Of a stretch of DNA of 64,000 bases, positions 40,918 through 50,600 are shown piece by piece. The notes under the pieces are model-generated. The model made no database searches, was not told where the DNA came from, and saw only the letters and a program-made list of their open reading frames with translations. How positions within the stretch are numbered: the first letter of the stretch is position 1; each line of letters opens with the position of its first letter. The translations under genes were made by a program, and so were the position numbers. Origin of the DNA: JBGSMF01 sp964651475 (lineage in GTDB: Bacteria; Chloroflexota; Anaerolineae; Fen-1058); contig CAZYXV010000011.1 in NCBI GenBank assembly GCA_964651475.1, positions 62,001 to 126,000 of the forward strand, in the 5' to 3' direction.

Positions 40918-41937
40918 ATGAAAGAACAAGTCAACATCGCTGTGATTGGGACTGGCCGCATGGGTAGCGTGCACACGCGCAACCTGGCGCGCCACATTCC
41001 GGGGGCGAACCTGGTAGCCGTGTGCGACATCCGCCTGGAGGTGGCGCAAGCTGTGGCCGACGAGCTGGGTATCCGGCGTGTCGTTCGGGACTATCACGAG
41101 CTTTTGGCAGACAAGGATATTGAAGCGATCCTCATCGCTACCAGCACCGATACGCACGCCTTCATCATCAAGGACGTGGCCGCGGCCGGCAAGCATATCT
41201 TTTGCGAAAAACCGCTGGCGCTCGACCTGCCCAGCATTGACGACGCGCTGGCGGCGGTGGACGAGGCGGGCGTCAAGCTGCAAGTCGGGTTCAATCGCCG
41301 CTTTGACAAAAGCTTTCGGCGCGTGCGCGAAATTGTCGCGTCGGGCGAGATTGGCCGGCCATGCGTCCTGCGCATCACCAACCGCGACCCCGCGCCGCCG
41401 TCCCTCGAATACGCCAGGGCTTCGGGCGGCATGTTCCTGGATATGACGATCCACGACTTTGACATGGCCCGCTACCAGATCGGCGAGGTGGAAGAGGTGT
41501 ACGCCGTGGGCAATGTGCTGGTTGCGCCGGAGCTGGCTGAGGCGAACGACGTAGACACCGATGTCGTCACGCTGCGCTTTGCCAATGGAGCGCTGGGCGT
41601 GATTGACAATAGCCGCCAGGCTGTCTACGGCTATGATCAGCGCCTGGAGGTGTTTTGCTCGGCGGGCGTGGCCATGGCCGGCAACGAGGCGGAAAACACC
41701 GTCGTCAAGGGCGCTGCGGCAGGCTTTCACTCGGCCAGGCCGCCCTACTTTTTCATGCAGCGCTATGCGCCGTGCTACGTGGACGAGGTGCGCGAGTTTA
41801 TTGAATGTGTCGCAAGTGACAAGACGCCGCCTGTCACAGGCCGGGATGGGCGGCTGGCGGTGGTGATGGGCTATGCCGCGACCAAATCTTGCCGGGAAAA
41901 CCGGCCTGTCCGTTTGAGTGAGGTGGCGGCAGGATGA
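40918..41937 (+). CDS. iolG: myo-Inositol 2-dehydrogenase (Gfo/Idh/MocA family)
   Basis: 339 aa. The Rossmann motif AVIGTGRMGSVH starts at residue 8. The catalytic EKPLALD (Lys about 97), GFNRRFD and the IolG-type GGMFLDMTIHDFDMARY (His/Asp) are all present. It oxidises myo-inositol to scyllo-inosose with NAD+, the first step of inositol catabolism. The ATG at 40918 is behind GAGGTAA. Its stop overlaps iolI as ATGA. Other family members act on different sugars, but the operon content strongly supports inositol. Confidence 0.88.
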   Translation: MKEQVNIAVIGTGRMGSVHTRNLARHIPGANLVAVCDIRLEVAQAVADELGIRRVVRDYHELLADKDIEAILIATSTDTHAFIIKDVAAAGKHIFCEKPLALDLPSIDDALAAVDEAGVKLQVGFNRRFDKSFRRVREIVASGEIGRPCVLRITNRDPAPPSLEYARASGGMFLDMTIHDFDMARYQIGEVEEVYAVGNVLVAPELAEANDVDTDVVTLRFANGALGVIDNSRQAVYGYDQRLEVFCSAGVAMAGNEAENTVVKGAAAGFHSARPPYFFMQRYAPCYVDEVREFIECVASDKTPPVTGRDGRLAVVMGYAATKSCRENRPVRLSEVAAG

Positions 41938-42767
41938 AACTGGGCTTTCACAGCGCCACGACTAAAACGAGCGATCTCCAAACAGACGTTCAAGCCGCGG
42001 CCCGCGCCGGGTTCAAATCGCTCGAATTGTGGGCGGACAAGGTGGATTGTTATCTTGCGCACCATTCGTTAGCCGACCTCAGAGCGCTTCTGGCGGATGA
42101 GGGCCTTGCTCCGCTGGCGCTCAACTCGATCGAGTTCATCGCGTTCCGCGGCGACGAGACCAGCCTGGTCCAATCGCGCTGCCGCCAGATGTGCCAGATT
42201 GCCCGGGCCATTGGTTGTCCAACGCTTGTGGTGGTGCCCAGCCCCACGCCTGACCGAACCACGCGGTGGCCCGACGTTGTGGCCGAGCACGTCAAGGTGC
42301 TGCGCGATCTGAGCGACATCGCGGGCGGGTACGGCGTCAGGCTGGCTTTTGAGTTTTTGGGCTTTGGCTGGTGCTCTGTGCGGACGCCGCGCGCGGCTTA
42401 CGAGATTGTCTGCAAGACCGGGCGTGACAATGTTGGCATGGTCATTGACGCCGCCCACTTTTACGGCGGCGGCGGGCTGCTGGCGGAAATTGGCCAGCTT
42501 GACCCCAACCGCATCTATGCCTTTCATCTGGACGATCTCGAGGACGGCCCGAAGGAAGCCATCACAGACGCCGCCCGGCTGATGCCGGGTTTGGGCGTTG
42601 TGCCGCTGGGCGACATTTGCGCGCAACTGAGGCACATTGGCTACGATGGCCCGTGCTCAATCGAGTTGTTCCGCCCTGAATACTGGGAGTGGGATCCAAA
42701 TCAAGTCGCCCTCCAGGCGCGCGAGGCCGCGCTGAGAGTGCTGTCTCCATATTTCAAAATAGAATAA
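41934..42767 (+). CDS. iolI: Inosose isomerase-like TIM-barrel protein (IolI)
   Basis: 277 aa; IolI of Bacillus is 278. Family landmarks are LALNSIEF, LSDIAGGYGVRLAFEFLG, VIDAAHFY, FHLDDLED and the C-terminal SIELFRPEYW, with Glu, Asp, His and Glu metal ligands. IolI interconverts 2-keto-myo-inositol and 1-keto-D-chiro-inositol, so the operon may also use D-chiro-inositol. Translation is coupled to iolG. Confidence 0.82.
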   Translation: MKLGFHSATTKTSDLQTDVQAAARAGFKSLELWADKVDCYLAHHSLADLRALLADEGLAPLALNSIEFIAFRGDETSLVQSRCRQMCQIARAIGCPTLVVVPSPTPDRTTRWPDVVAEHVKVLRDLSDIAGGYGVRLAFEFLGFGWCSVRTPRAAYEIVCKTGRDNVGMVIDAAHFYGGGGLLAEIGQLDPNRIYAFHLDDLEDGPKEAITDAARLMPGLGVVPLGDICAQLRHIGYDGPCSIELFRPEYWEWDPNQVALQAREAALRVLSPYFKIE

Positions 42768-42790
42768 GACGATAATACCAGGAGTAAAGA

Positions 42791-43915
42791 ATGTCAATTG
42801 ATGTAATTCCCAAGGGGCTGTTGCCCACCGATCAACCCGACCTCTTTTTCGAAGATAATACTGTGGGTCGTTTAAAGAAAGAGGTCTGGGATGCTACAGA
42901 CGAGCAAATTGACGCTATTCTGGCCGAGTATGGCATCCCCTCGCCCGTCGAGTGGGCCAAACCCGGCTCGTACATTCAGACCACGGTGCGCCACCAGGTG
43001 GAGGCCAACCGCAAAAAAAATGACGTGGTCTTTATTCCCGTCGGCTGCACCGAGCTGCACGGCCAGCACACCGTCAGCGCGATGGACACGCTGTTCGTCA
43101 GCGCCATCTGCGAAGGCGTGCGGCGCTACACGGCCAGGCGCGGCGCGCCGGTCAACCTGGCGCTGCCGCCGCTGATGTACGGCGGCCACCCTTATCACCA
43201 CATGGGCATGCCGGGCACGGTCATTGTCCGCGAGCACGTTGTGCGCGAGATGATGATTGACGTGATGCTGGGGCTGTGGAACGACGGCTTTCGCAAGCAG
43301 CTCATTGTCAACAACCATGGCCAACTGTGGATGCTGGAATCGGCGGTGCAAGAGTTTCAAAAGCGATACCAGCTTCCGGGCATTTTCCGGGTGATTGACT
43401 GGCATCGCGGCGTGCGCGAGTTCTTTCGCACCGACGAGCGGGGTGGGGGGCTTTCCACCAATTTTGTCCACGCCGACGAGTCCGAGACTTCGCTGGGGCT
43501 ATTGCTCTTTCCCGAGATGGTGGATATGAACTATGCCGTAGACACCGAGGGCAAGAGCTATTTGCCAGATGGTCACTTTGACAAATCGGTAGACCCGTTT
43601 GGCCGCCCCAGCCGCTGGTCTGAAGGCGAGGGCCACTTTGCCATCGAGATCGCAGCCACGCCGGAAGGCGTGGTGGGTCACGCCAAGGCCGGTTCGGCGC
43701 ACAAGGCCAAGCGCCCGATGGCGGCGATATTAAAGTACCTGACGCTGTGGCACGACCAGGTGCTCCAAACCTTCCCTGCCGGCACAGTGCCGCCAGTGGA
43801 AGAGGTGACGCTGCGCAGCGCGGCCGAGATGGAACCCTTTTTGCGCGAGCCGCTCAGCCCGGGGTGGAAACCGGTGTACGCGCTCCCGCGTATCGGCCAG
43901 GGCACAGAAGTCTAG
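42791..43915 (+). CDS. iolN: 3-Dehydro-scyllo-inosose hydrolase (IolN, creatininase family)
   Basis: 374 aa creatininase-like metal hydrolase: VGCTELHGQHTVSAMDT (Glu/His ligands), YGGHPYHHMGMPG, VNNHGQLWM and HADESETSLG. The Thermotoga-type IolN opens the ring of the diketo-inositol made by IolM to give 5-keto-L-gluconate. The assignment rests on the fold plus its place next to iolM, iolG and iolO; alone it could be another creatininase-like amidohydrolase. The ATG is behind AGGAGTAAAG. Confidence 0.8.
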   Translation: MSIDVIPKGLLPTDQPDLFFEDNTVGRLKKEVWDATDEQIDAILAEYGIPSPVEWAKPGSYIQTTVRHQVEANRKKNDVVFIPVGCTELHGQHTVSAMDTLFVSAICEGVRRYTARRGAPVNLALPPLMYGGHPYHHMGMPGTVIVREHVVREMMIDVMLGLWNDGFRKQLIVNNHGQLWMLESAVQEFQKRYQLPGIFRVIDWHRGVREFFRTDERGGGLSTNFVHADESETSLGLLLFPEMVDMNYAVDTEGKSYLPDGHFDKSVDPFGRPSRWSEGEGHFAIEIAATPEGVVGHAKAGSAHKAKRPMAAILKYLTLWHDQVLQTFPAGTVPPVEEVTLRSAAEMEPFLREPLSPGWKPVYALPRIGQGTEV

Positions 43916-43933
43916 GTTGAGAAGGAGTAATAC

Positions 43934-45130
43934 ATGAAGGGCAAAATGCAAGGTGTGACGCTGGTGGCGGATTGGGATCCCAAGCCAGGTTTCAAGCTGG
44001 GCGCCAAAGATATCGAGGGCCTCCAAACCTATCTGGGCAGCCAGGTGTGGAGAAATCCCCGGCTCGAGATCAGGGAATACGACATTCCTACCCCAGGGCC
44101 AGACGAGGTATTGTTAGAGGTCAAAGCCTGCGGCATCTGCGGATCAGACGTTCACATGGCACAGGCGGATCCGGATGGATATATCTTTTATCCGGGACTG
44201 ACTGGCTTTCCGAGCATTCTGGGGCACGAGTTCTCTGGCGTCGTCGTAGAAGCTGGCAAGTATGCTTTTGACAAACGCACCAACAAACCTTTTAAGGGCG
44301 GCGAACGGGTGACATCGGAAGAAATGCTGTGGTGTGGGCACTGCCGCCCATGCGCCGATGGGTACCCCAATCATTGTGAGCGGCTGGACGAAGTGGGCTT
44401 TAACGTCAACGGCGCGTATGCCAAATATCTGGTTTTGCCGTCTCGAACCGTTTGGAGCCTGGAGCCACTGGCAGGCGTTTACAAAGGCGATGATATTTTC
44501 GTGGCCGGCAGCCTGGTGGAGCCTACCTCCGTAGCCTATAATGCCGTGATCGAGCGGGGCGGCGGTATCCGTCCGGGGGATCGGGTCGTTATCTTGGGCG
44601 GCGGGCCGATTGGGTTGGCCGCCTGCGCCATTCTCAAGCGGGCCGGGGCTTCAAAGGTCATTATATCCGAGCCTCAAGAGGAACGCACCAGGCTGGCGCT
44701 GCAAATGGGCGCCGATTATGCCATCAACCCGCTCCAGGAAGACTTTGCGGACCGCGTTTTGGAACTGACCGAGGGTATGGGGGCCGATCTCTTTATGGAA
44801 GCGACCGGGCTGCCGACGCTTGTTTATCCGGGTATCGAGCGCGTCATCTGGGAAGGTCGGGCATTGAACAGCACGGTGGTGGTGACGGCGCGCGCGGAAG
44901 CCAAAATGCCCGTGACCGGCGAAGTGCTGCAAGTGCGGCGAGCGCGCATCATTGGCGCCCAGGGCCATTCCGGGCACGGCAACTTTCCGCGCGTGATTGA
45001 CTGCATGGCCGCCGGCATGGATATGACGTGCATGAGCACCAAAAAGATCAGCCTGGAAGAATTGCCCGAAAATATTATCCGGTTGCAAACGGACCGGAAG
45101 GAATGTAAGGTCACATACGTGGCTCGTTGA
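43934..45130 (+). CDS. iolM: scyllo-Inosose 3-dehydrogenase (IolM, zinc dependent)
   Basis: 398 aa. The distinctive long N-terminus matches Thermotoga TM0412 as I remember it: KACGICGSDVHM, QADPDGYIFYPGLTGFP, GHEFSGVVVEAG, EEMLWCGHCRPCADG, NHCERLDEVGFNVNGA and LVEPTSVAYNAVIERGGGIRP. The Rossmann motif is ILGGGPIGLAACAI. It oxidises scyllo-inosose to the diketone used by IolN. The ATG is behind AAGGAGTAA. Its stop overlaps the iolO start as TGATG. Confidence 0.88.
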   Translation: MKGKMQGVTLVADWDPKPGFKLGAKDIEGLQTYLGSQVWRNPRLEIREYDIPTPGPDEVLLEVKACGICGSDVHMAQADPDGYIFYPGLTGFPSILGHEFSGVVVEAGKYAFDKRTNKPFKGGERVTSEEMLWCGHCRPCADGYPNHCERLDEVGFNVNGAYAKYLVLPSRTVWSLEPLAGVYKGDDIFVAGSLVEPTSVAYNAVIERGGGIRPGDRVVILGGGPIGLAACAILKRAGASKVIISEPQEERTRLALQMGADYAINPLQEDFADRVLELTEGMGADLFMEATGLPTLVYPGIERVIWEGRALNSTVVVTARAEAKMPVTGEVLQVRRARIIGAQGHSGHGNFPRVIDCMAAGMDMTCMSTKKISLEELPENIIRLQTDRKECKVTYVAR

Positions 45131-45981
45131 TGAAACTCTCGATTGTCCTTTCCACTCAACCCGCGCAATTCCAGGCGGCAACCTTCAAGGGCGACCTGGA
45201 GACGAACCTGGCGCGCATCGCGGCGTTGGGCTATGACGGCGTTGAACTGGCGATCCGCAATCCAGGGCTGGTGGATGTTGGTGCGCTGGAATGCCTGGTG
45301 CGCAAGCACAACTTGAGTGTGCCTGCTATTGGCACAGGTCAGGCCTGGGGCGAAGAGGGTCTCTCGTTCACCGATCCCGATTCGTCTGTGCGGCGCGCGG
45401 CTATCGAACGCATCAAGAGCCATGTGCCTGCCGCAGTTCACCTTAATGCCGGGCGCCCCGCCGTCACCACCACCCCCATCATCATCATCGGGCTGGTGCG
45501 CGGCATTGTCAAACCGGGCGTGGATCACGCGCAGGCGATGGCGTGGCTGGTGGAGGCTTTGCAAGAATGTTGCGCCGCCGCCCCGGCCGGCGCACGCCTG
45601 GCGCTGGAACCCATCAACCGCTACGAAACCACGCTCGTCAACAATGTGACGCAAGGGTTAGATTTGATCGAGCGCGTGGGCGCGGATAATTTTGGATTGC
45701 TGCTGGATACTTTTCACATGAACATCGAAGAGCCATCCATCGAAGATAGTATCCGGCAGGCAGGCCGCCACATCTTGCACTTTCACGTGGCCGACTCAAA
45801 CCGCTGGCATCCCGGCGCGGGCCACCTGGATTTCCGCGCGCTGCTGGAGATGCTTGCCCAGACGGGCTACCAGGGCTTTGTCTCCGGCGAGTTTATGCCG
45901 CTACCCGATGCACCAACTGCCGCCCGGCGGGCCATTGAGCATCTGCGCGCCGTTCAAGCCGCGATGGTGGTTGGCAAGTAG
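45130..45981 (+). CDS. iolO: 5-Keto-L-gluconate epimerase (IolO, TIM barrel)
   Basis: 283 aa. It follows Thermotoga TM0416 motif by motif: FKGDLETNLARIAALGYDGVE in part, AIGTGQAW, IIIIGLVRG, LEPINRYETT, LLDTFHMNIEE and FHVADSNRWHPGAGHLDFR, with the Glu/Asp/His/Glu metal site. It converts 5-keto-L-gluconate to D-tagaturonate. About eight extra residues sit before IIIIGLVRG compared with the Thermotoga protein. The ATG at 45130 shares its A with the iolM stop. Genes for tagaturonate use are not in the window. Confidence 0.85.
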   Translation: MKLSIVLSTQPAQFQAATFKGDLETNLARIAALGYDGVELAIRNPGLVDVGALECLVRKHNLSVPAIGTGQAWGEEGLSFTDPDSSVRRAAIERIKSHVPAAVHLNAGRPAVTTTPIIIIGLVRGIVKPGVDHAQAMAWLVEALQECCAAAPAGARLALEPINRYETTLVNNVTQGLDLIERVGADNFGLLLDTFHMNIEEPSIEDSIRQAGRHILHFHVADSNRWHPGAGHLDFRALLEMLAQTGYQGFVSGEFMPLPDAPTAARRAIEHLRAVQAAMVVGK

Positions 45982-46008
45982 GCAAACAAGCAATCGCTTT
46001 GCATACAA

Positions 46009-46042
46009 AAGCGCCTCGCAGGTCAACACTTGCGGGGCGCTT
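46009..46042 (+). terminator. Terminator of the inositol operon
   Basis: AAGCGCCTCGCA (46009-46020) pairs with TGCGGGGCGCTT (46031-46042), 12 bp including one G-T, followed by GATTTATT. A second small hairpin CCCGCA/TGCGGG follows at 46052-46068. Confidence 0.8.
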
Positions 46043-46074
46043 GATTTATTGCCCGCACAGGCTGCGGGTGTGTC

Positions 46075-46102
46075 TTGACTCTACTCAATTCCCAGGTATA
46101 CT
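46075..46102 (+). promoter_or_regulatory. Promoter of the CPBP/mgsA genes
   Basis: -35 TTGACT (46075-46080), a 16-base spacer and -10 TATACT (46097-46102). The leader to the ATG at 46206 is about 97 bases and holds only a short ATG...TGA frame of seven codons. Confidence 0.65.
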
Positions 46103-46205
46103 TTTAGATGGGACAGCGGGCCGTTGGGTGACGCATTGTTGAACTTGGACAACTTTTTCAAATAGCTGCTTTTCTGGCAAAGAGATTTCATCACCAAGGA
46201 GGCTT

Positions 46206-47081
46206 ATGATAAACAAGGAAATCCGCAATGTTGGTTTGTTCGCCCTGATTTGCTTTCTATTCTCGTGGCCCATTTTCTTTGCAGTGGATGCGTGGGCTGT
46301 CCCAATGTTTGTACGGCAAGACAACCTGGCAGCGGCGAGATTGACCCTGGTCTTTGGGCATCTGCTGGGCATGTTGGGGCCGGCATGTGCTGCTTGGGTC
46401 ATGTGTCGCGTGTTGGGTAAAGGAGTGTTGCCGGCCTGGCGCTGGAGCCGCCCCAAGTATTACCTGTGGGGGGTTATAGCGGCTCTCGCGTTGTGGACTT
46501 TGCCCGGCGTCATTGGCCTTGCCTTGGGCGATACCATTGATGCGCCGATTGAGACGCACGTTTGGATCATGATCGGCGCCATGGTGTTGGGTGGTTGGTT
46601 GGCGGGAATGGGAGAAGAGATAGGCTGGTGCGCCTACGCCCTGCCGTACCTTTCACCCAAGATCGGCCGCGCGCGCGCAGTCATTGTTTCGGGCGTCATT
46701 CGCGGGCTGTGGCACTGGCCTGTGTTAATGGGGGGCGTCATAGCCCAGGTGGCTGCCGGCGAAAAAACCTGGACACAGCTCCTGGTGCTTTCGGTGGTGG
46801 TGGCTTTCCAGTTGGCGCTCAGCAATGTCTTTTTTGGAGCCGTGTTTGGCTGGATTTGGTATCGCACGGAAAGCATGCCCCTGGTCGGGTGGCTGCATCA
46901 ATGGTACGATTTGGCCCGAGACACGACCATCTTGTTGCTGGTTGGATATGGAAGTACGTTGTGGGCCACTACGATAACCGGGATTATCTTTACCGGGTTT
47001 GGCTGCTGGCTGCTGATTCGCGTGGGGCGAGAAGAAGGAACGAGCGCCAATACATTCTTCAAGCCCGTACAAAAGGATTAA
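46206..47081 (+). CDS. CPBP-family intramembrane protease-like protein
   Basis: 291 aa with about eight hydrophobic helices. The CPBP (Abi/CAAX-protease and bacteriocin-processing) motifs are GMGEEIGWCAYALP, RGLWHWP and SNVFFGAVFGWIW. The usual Arg in motif 1 (EExxxR) is Cys here; the two Glu and the motif 2 His are kept, so activity is possible but not certain. The substrate is unknown. The ATG is behind AAGGAGG. mgsA follows after four bases. Confidence 0.82.
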   Translation: MINKEIRNVGLFALICFLFSWPIFFAVDAWAVPMFVRQDNLAAARLTLVFGHLLGMLGPACAAWVMCRVLGKGVLPAWRWSRPKYYLWGVIAALALWTLPGVIGLALGDTIDAPIETHVWIMIGAMVLGGWLAGMGEEIGWCAYALPYLSPKIGRARAVIVSGVIRGLWHWPVLMGGVIAQVAAGEKTWTQLLVLSVVVAFQLALSNVFFGAVFGWIWYRTESMPLVGWLHQWYDLARDTTILLLVGYGSTLWATTITGIIFTGFGCWLLIRVGREEGTSANTFFKPVQKD

Positions 47082-47085
47082 CGAT

Positions 47086-47598
47086 ATGAGTGACCGAAAA
47101 ATCGCTATAGAACGAAATAAAAAAATTGCTCTCGTGGCGCACGACAACCAGAAACAGGCCCTGGTAGAGTGGGCCAGGTACAACCACGATCTCTTGGCGC
47201 ACCACAAGGTGTACGCCACCGGCACCACCGGCCGGCTGCTGGAACGCGAGCTGGGCTTTGAAATCGTCAAGCTCCAAAGCGGGCCGCTGGGCGGCGATCA
47301 ACAAATTGGCGCCAAGATTGTAGAAGGCGAGATTGATTTTCTAATCTTTTTCTGGGACCCGCTCGAACCGCAGCCCCACGACCCCGACGTCAAGGCGCTC
47401 TTGCGGATGGCGGTGGTGTGGAATATTCCGATTGCTTGCAATCGGGCCTCGGCTGATTTCATCATCTCCTCACCGTTGATGGATGCGGAATATGATCGCC
47501 TGGTGCCCGATTACGAGGAGCATCGCATTCGCAAGATCGCCCAGGGCGAACAAGCGGATCGGGGCTTTGCCCCAAAACGTCCTGCGGATAGCTTGTGA
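47086..47598 (+). CDS. mgsA: Methylglyoxal synthase
   Basis: 170 aa. It converts dihydroxyacetone phosphate to methylglyoxal and phosphate, a bypass that releases Pi when phosphosugars build up. The motifs are IALVAHDNQK, YATGTTGRLL, SGPLGGDQQIGA and FFWDPLEPQPHDPDVKALLR, including catalytic Asp residues. The C-terminal 20 residues extend beyond the usual end near 150. It is a neighbour of, but transcribed apart from, the inositol operon. Confidence 0.93.
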   Translation: MSDRKIAIERNKKIALVAHDNQKQALVEWARYNHDLLAHHKVYATGTTGRLLERELGFEIVKLQSGPLGGDQQIGAKIVEGEIDFLIFFWDPLEPQPHDPDVKALLRMAVVWNIPIACNRASADFIISSPLMDAEYDRLVPDYEEHRIRKIAQGEQADRGFAPKRPADSL

Positions 47599-47626
47599 GG
47601 GCAAGTTAGCGGCGGGAGGCCGCGCT

Positions 47627-50600
47627 ATGACGATTACGTTTGATCAAGCCCGGGCCCAAATTGTTCAACTGGTCAGGCACTTTGACCTCAACCTGTACCG
47701 CGCGCCCGATTACAAAGAGGCTCACGCCCGACAGGATTTTATTGACCCCATGTTTATCGCCTTGGGGTGGGACGTGCACAACGTCCAACACGCCGCGCCC
47801 CATTACCGCGAAGTAGTGGTGGAAGCTTCGCTCGACGTGGAGGGCAGTCGCAAAGCGCCCGATTACGCCTTTCGCGTGGGCAGAGAAACCAAATTTTTTA
47901 CCGAGGCCAAAAAGCCCGGCGTCTCGATCAGAACCAGCGCCGGGGCGGCGTATCAATTGCGCCGCTATGCCTGGAGTCTCAAGCTGCCGCTGTCGCTGCT
48001 CACCGATTTTGAAGAGCTGGCCGTGTACGATTGCCGGACGCGCCCCTCTGAGAAAGACAAGGCCACCACCGGACGCATTCAACTTTATACATATCAAGAG
48101 TACCCTGATCGCTGGCGCGAGCTATGGGACGTGTTTTCGCGCGAGGCGGCGCTGTCGGGCGCGTTCGATCAATTTGCCCAGACCAGCCAGGGCAAGCGCG
48201 GTGCCAGCGCCGTAGACGCCGAGTTCCTCAAAGAAGTAGAAGCCTGGCGCGACGCGCTGGCCCGCAACGTGGCCCTGCGCAACCCGCGCCTGACGGTGGA
48301 CGAACTCAACGACGCCGTGCAGCGCACGATTGACCGCATCATCTTTTTGCGCATGGCCGAAGATCGCGGCATGGAAGAGTACGAACAATTGCGCCGGCTG
48401 GCTTACGGGGGCGAGGGCATGTACGCTGGCCTGATTGACTTGTGCCGCAAGGCCGATGCGCGCTACAACTCGGGGCTGTTTGATTTTGGCGCGGACAAGC
48501 TCACGCCGGCCTTGACCGTTGACGACAAGACGCTCAAGCCTATCCTGTCTAATCTCTACTTTCCCGCCTCGCCTTACGAGTTCAGCGTGCTGCCCACCGA
48601 AATCCTGGGCAACGTGTACGAGCAATTCCTGGGCAAAGTCATCCGCCTGACGCCCGCCCACCAGGCCAAGGTGGAAGAAAAGCCCGCGGTGCGCAAAGCC
48701 GGCGGTGTGTATTACACCCCCACCTACATCGTCGAATACATTGTAAGAAACACGGTGGGCAAGTTGGTCGAGGGCAAAAGCCCGAAACAACTGGAAGCGT
48801 TTCGCGTGCTGGATATGGCGTGCGGCTCTGGCTCATTCTTGCTGGGCGCGTACCAATATCTGTTGGACTATTACGCGCAATGGTACGCGAGGGAGATAGA
48901 GACTGGCGATAGGGACAGGACGCTAAACGGAATACGCCATACGTCATACGAGACCAAACTCTATCGGACCTCCGACGGCGCCTGGCGCCTCACCACCGCC
49001 GAAAAAAAGCGCATCCTCACCGCGCACATCTTTGGCGTGGATATTGACCGGCAGGCGGTGGAAGTGACCAAGCTCTCACTCTTGCTCAAGGTGCTGGAGG
49101 GCGAAAGCGACGAGACGCTGGGCAAGCAACTGGCGCTGTTCCAGGAGCGCGCCTTGCCCAACCTCGACCGGAATATCAAGTGCGGCAACAGCCTGATCGG
49201 GCCGGACTATTTCACCGGCCAACTGTTGCCCGACGCGGATGAATTGCGCCGCGTCAACCCCTTCGATTGGGAGCGCGAGTTCCCCGCTGCGATGAAGGCG
49301 GGCGGCCCTTCGGCACTCCCCCCTTGGGTCGCAGGGCAGGGCTTTGATTGCATTATCGGGAACCCGCCCTACATCCGCATCCAAACGATGAAAGAGTGGG
49401 CGCCGCTGGAAGTGGAAGCCTACAAGCAACTCTATACCGCCGCCAGCAAAGGCAACTATGACATCTACGTGGTCTTTGTCGAGCGCGGATTGAGCCTGCT
49501 GAATGAGCGTGGACGATTGGGCTTTATTTTGCCGCACAAGTTTTTCAATGCGCAATATGGCCAGCCGGTGCGCGAGCTGCTGGCAAAGGGCAGGCACCTG
49601 GCGCACATTGTTCACTTTGGCGATCAGCAAGTGTTTGCCGGGGCCACCACCTACACCAGCTTGATGTTCCTGGACAAAGCGGGCAGAGATGAATGTGAGT
49701 ATGTGAAAGTGGATGACCTGGCCGCGTGGCGCGCGAACCAGACCTTTGAGGTCTCCAAAGACCTCAAAGGTCTGGCCCATGGCATCATTCCCGCCTCCAG
49801 CATCACTGCCGCCGAGTGGAATTTTAGTGTGGGCCACGGCGCGGGCTTGTTCGAGCGCCTGAGCCGGATGCCGGTGAAGCTGGGCGATGTGGCAGCAAGA
49901 ATGGCGCAAGGTATTCGTACCAGTGCTAACGAGGTCTACGTTTTAGATCTTGTTTCAGTCAGCGGCAATCTGATAACTGCTCATTCCAAGCAGTTGGATC
50001 AAGATGTCAAACTCGAACGTAAGGCGCTATCATTATTCTTGCAAGGGCGGGAAATCAAGCCTTATCGGGTTCTACCCTCTGGAAAAATGATTATCATTCC
50101 GTATTGTATTGAGAACGGGCGCACGATACTGATCTCTGAAAAAGAGTTGAGAGACAAATTTCCAAAGATGTTTGCATACCTTTCAGAAAACAAAACCTAC
50201 CTAGAAAACCGCGAACGAGGAAGGATGCGTGGAGCAAATTGGTATGCCTATGTCTATCCAAAGAATATTGATGTCATGGCCGCTAGCAAGATTCTGGTTC
50301 CTGATATTGCAGACCGTGCATCTTTCGCACTCGATGAAACCGGTGAATATGCTTTCACAAGTGGTTATGGCATTATTTTGAAAAGCGATGTGAGCGAGTC
50401 ACCCAAGTATGTCTTGGGATTGCTGAATAGCAAGGTCTTGGATTTCTACCTCAAACGCATTAGTACAACAATGCGCGGTGGATTCTTTCGGTACTTTACT
50501 CAATTTATCGAACAACTCCCCATTCGTCCCATCGTTTTTTCCGACCCCGCCGACGCCGCCCGCCACGAGCGGATGGTGACGCTGGTGGAGCAAATGCTGG

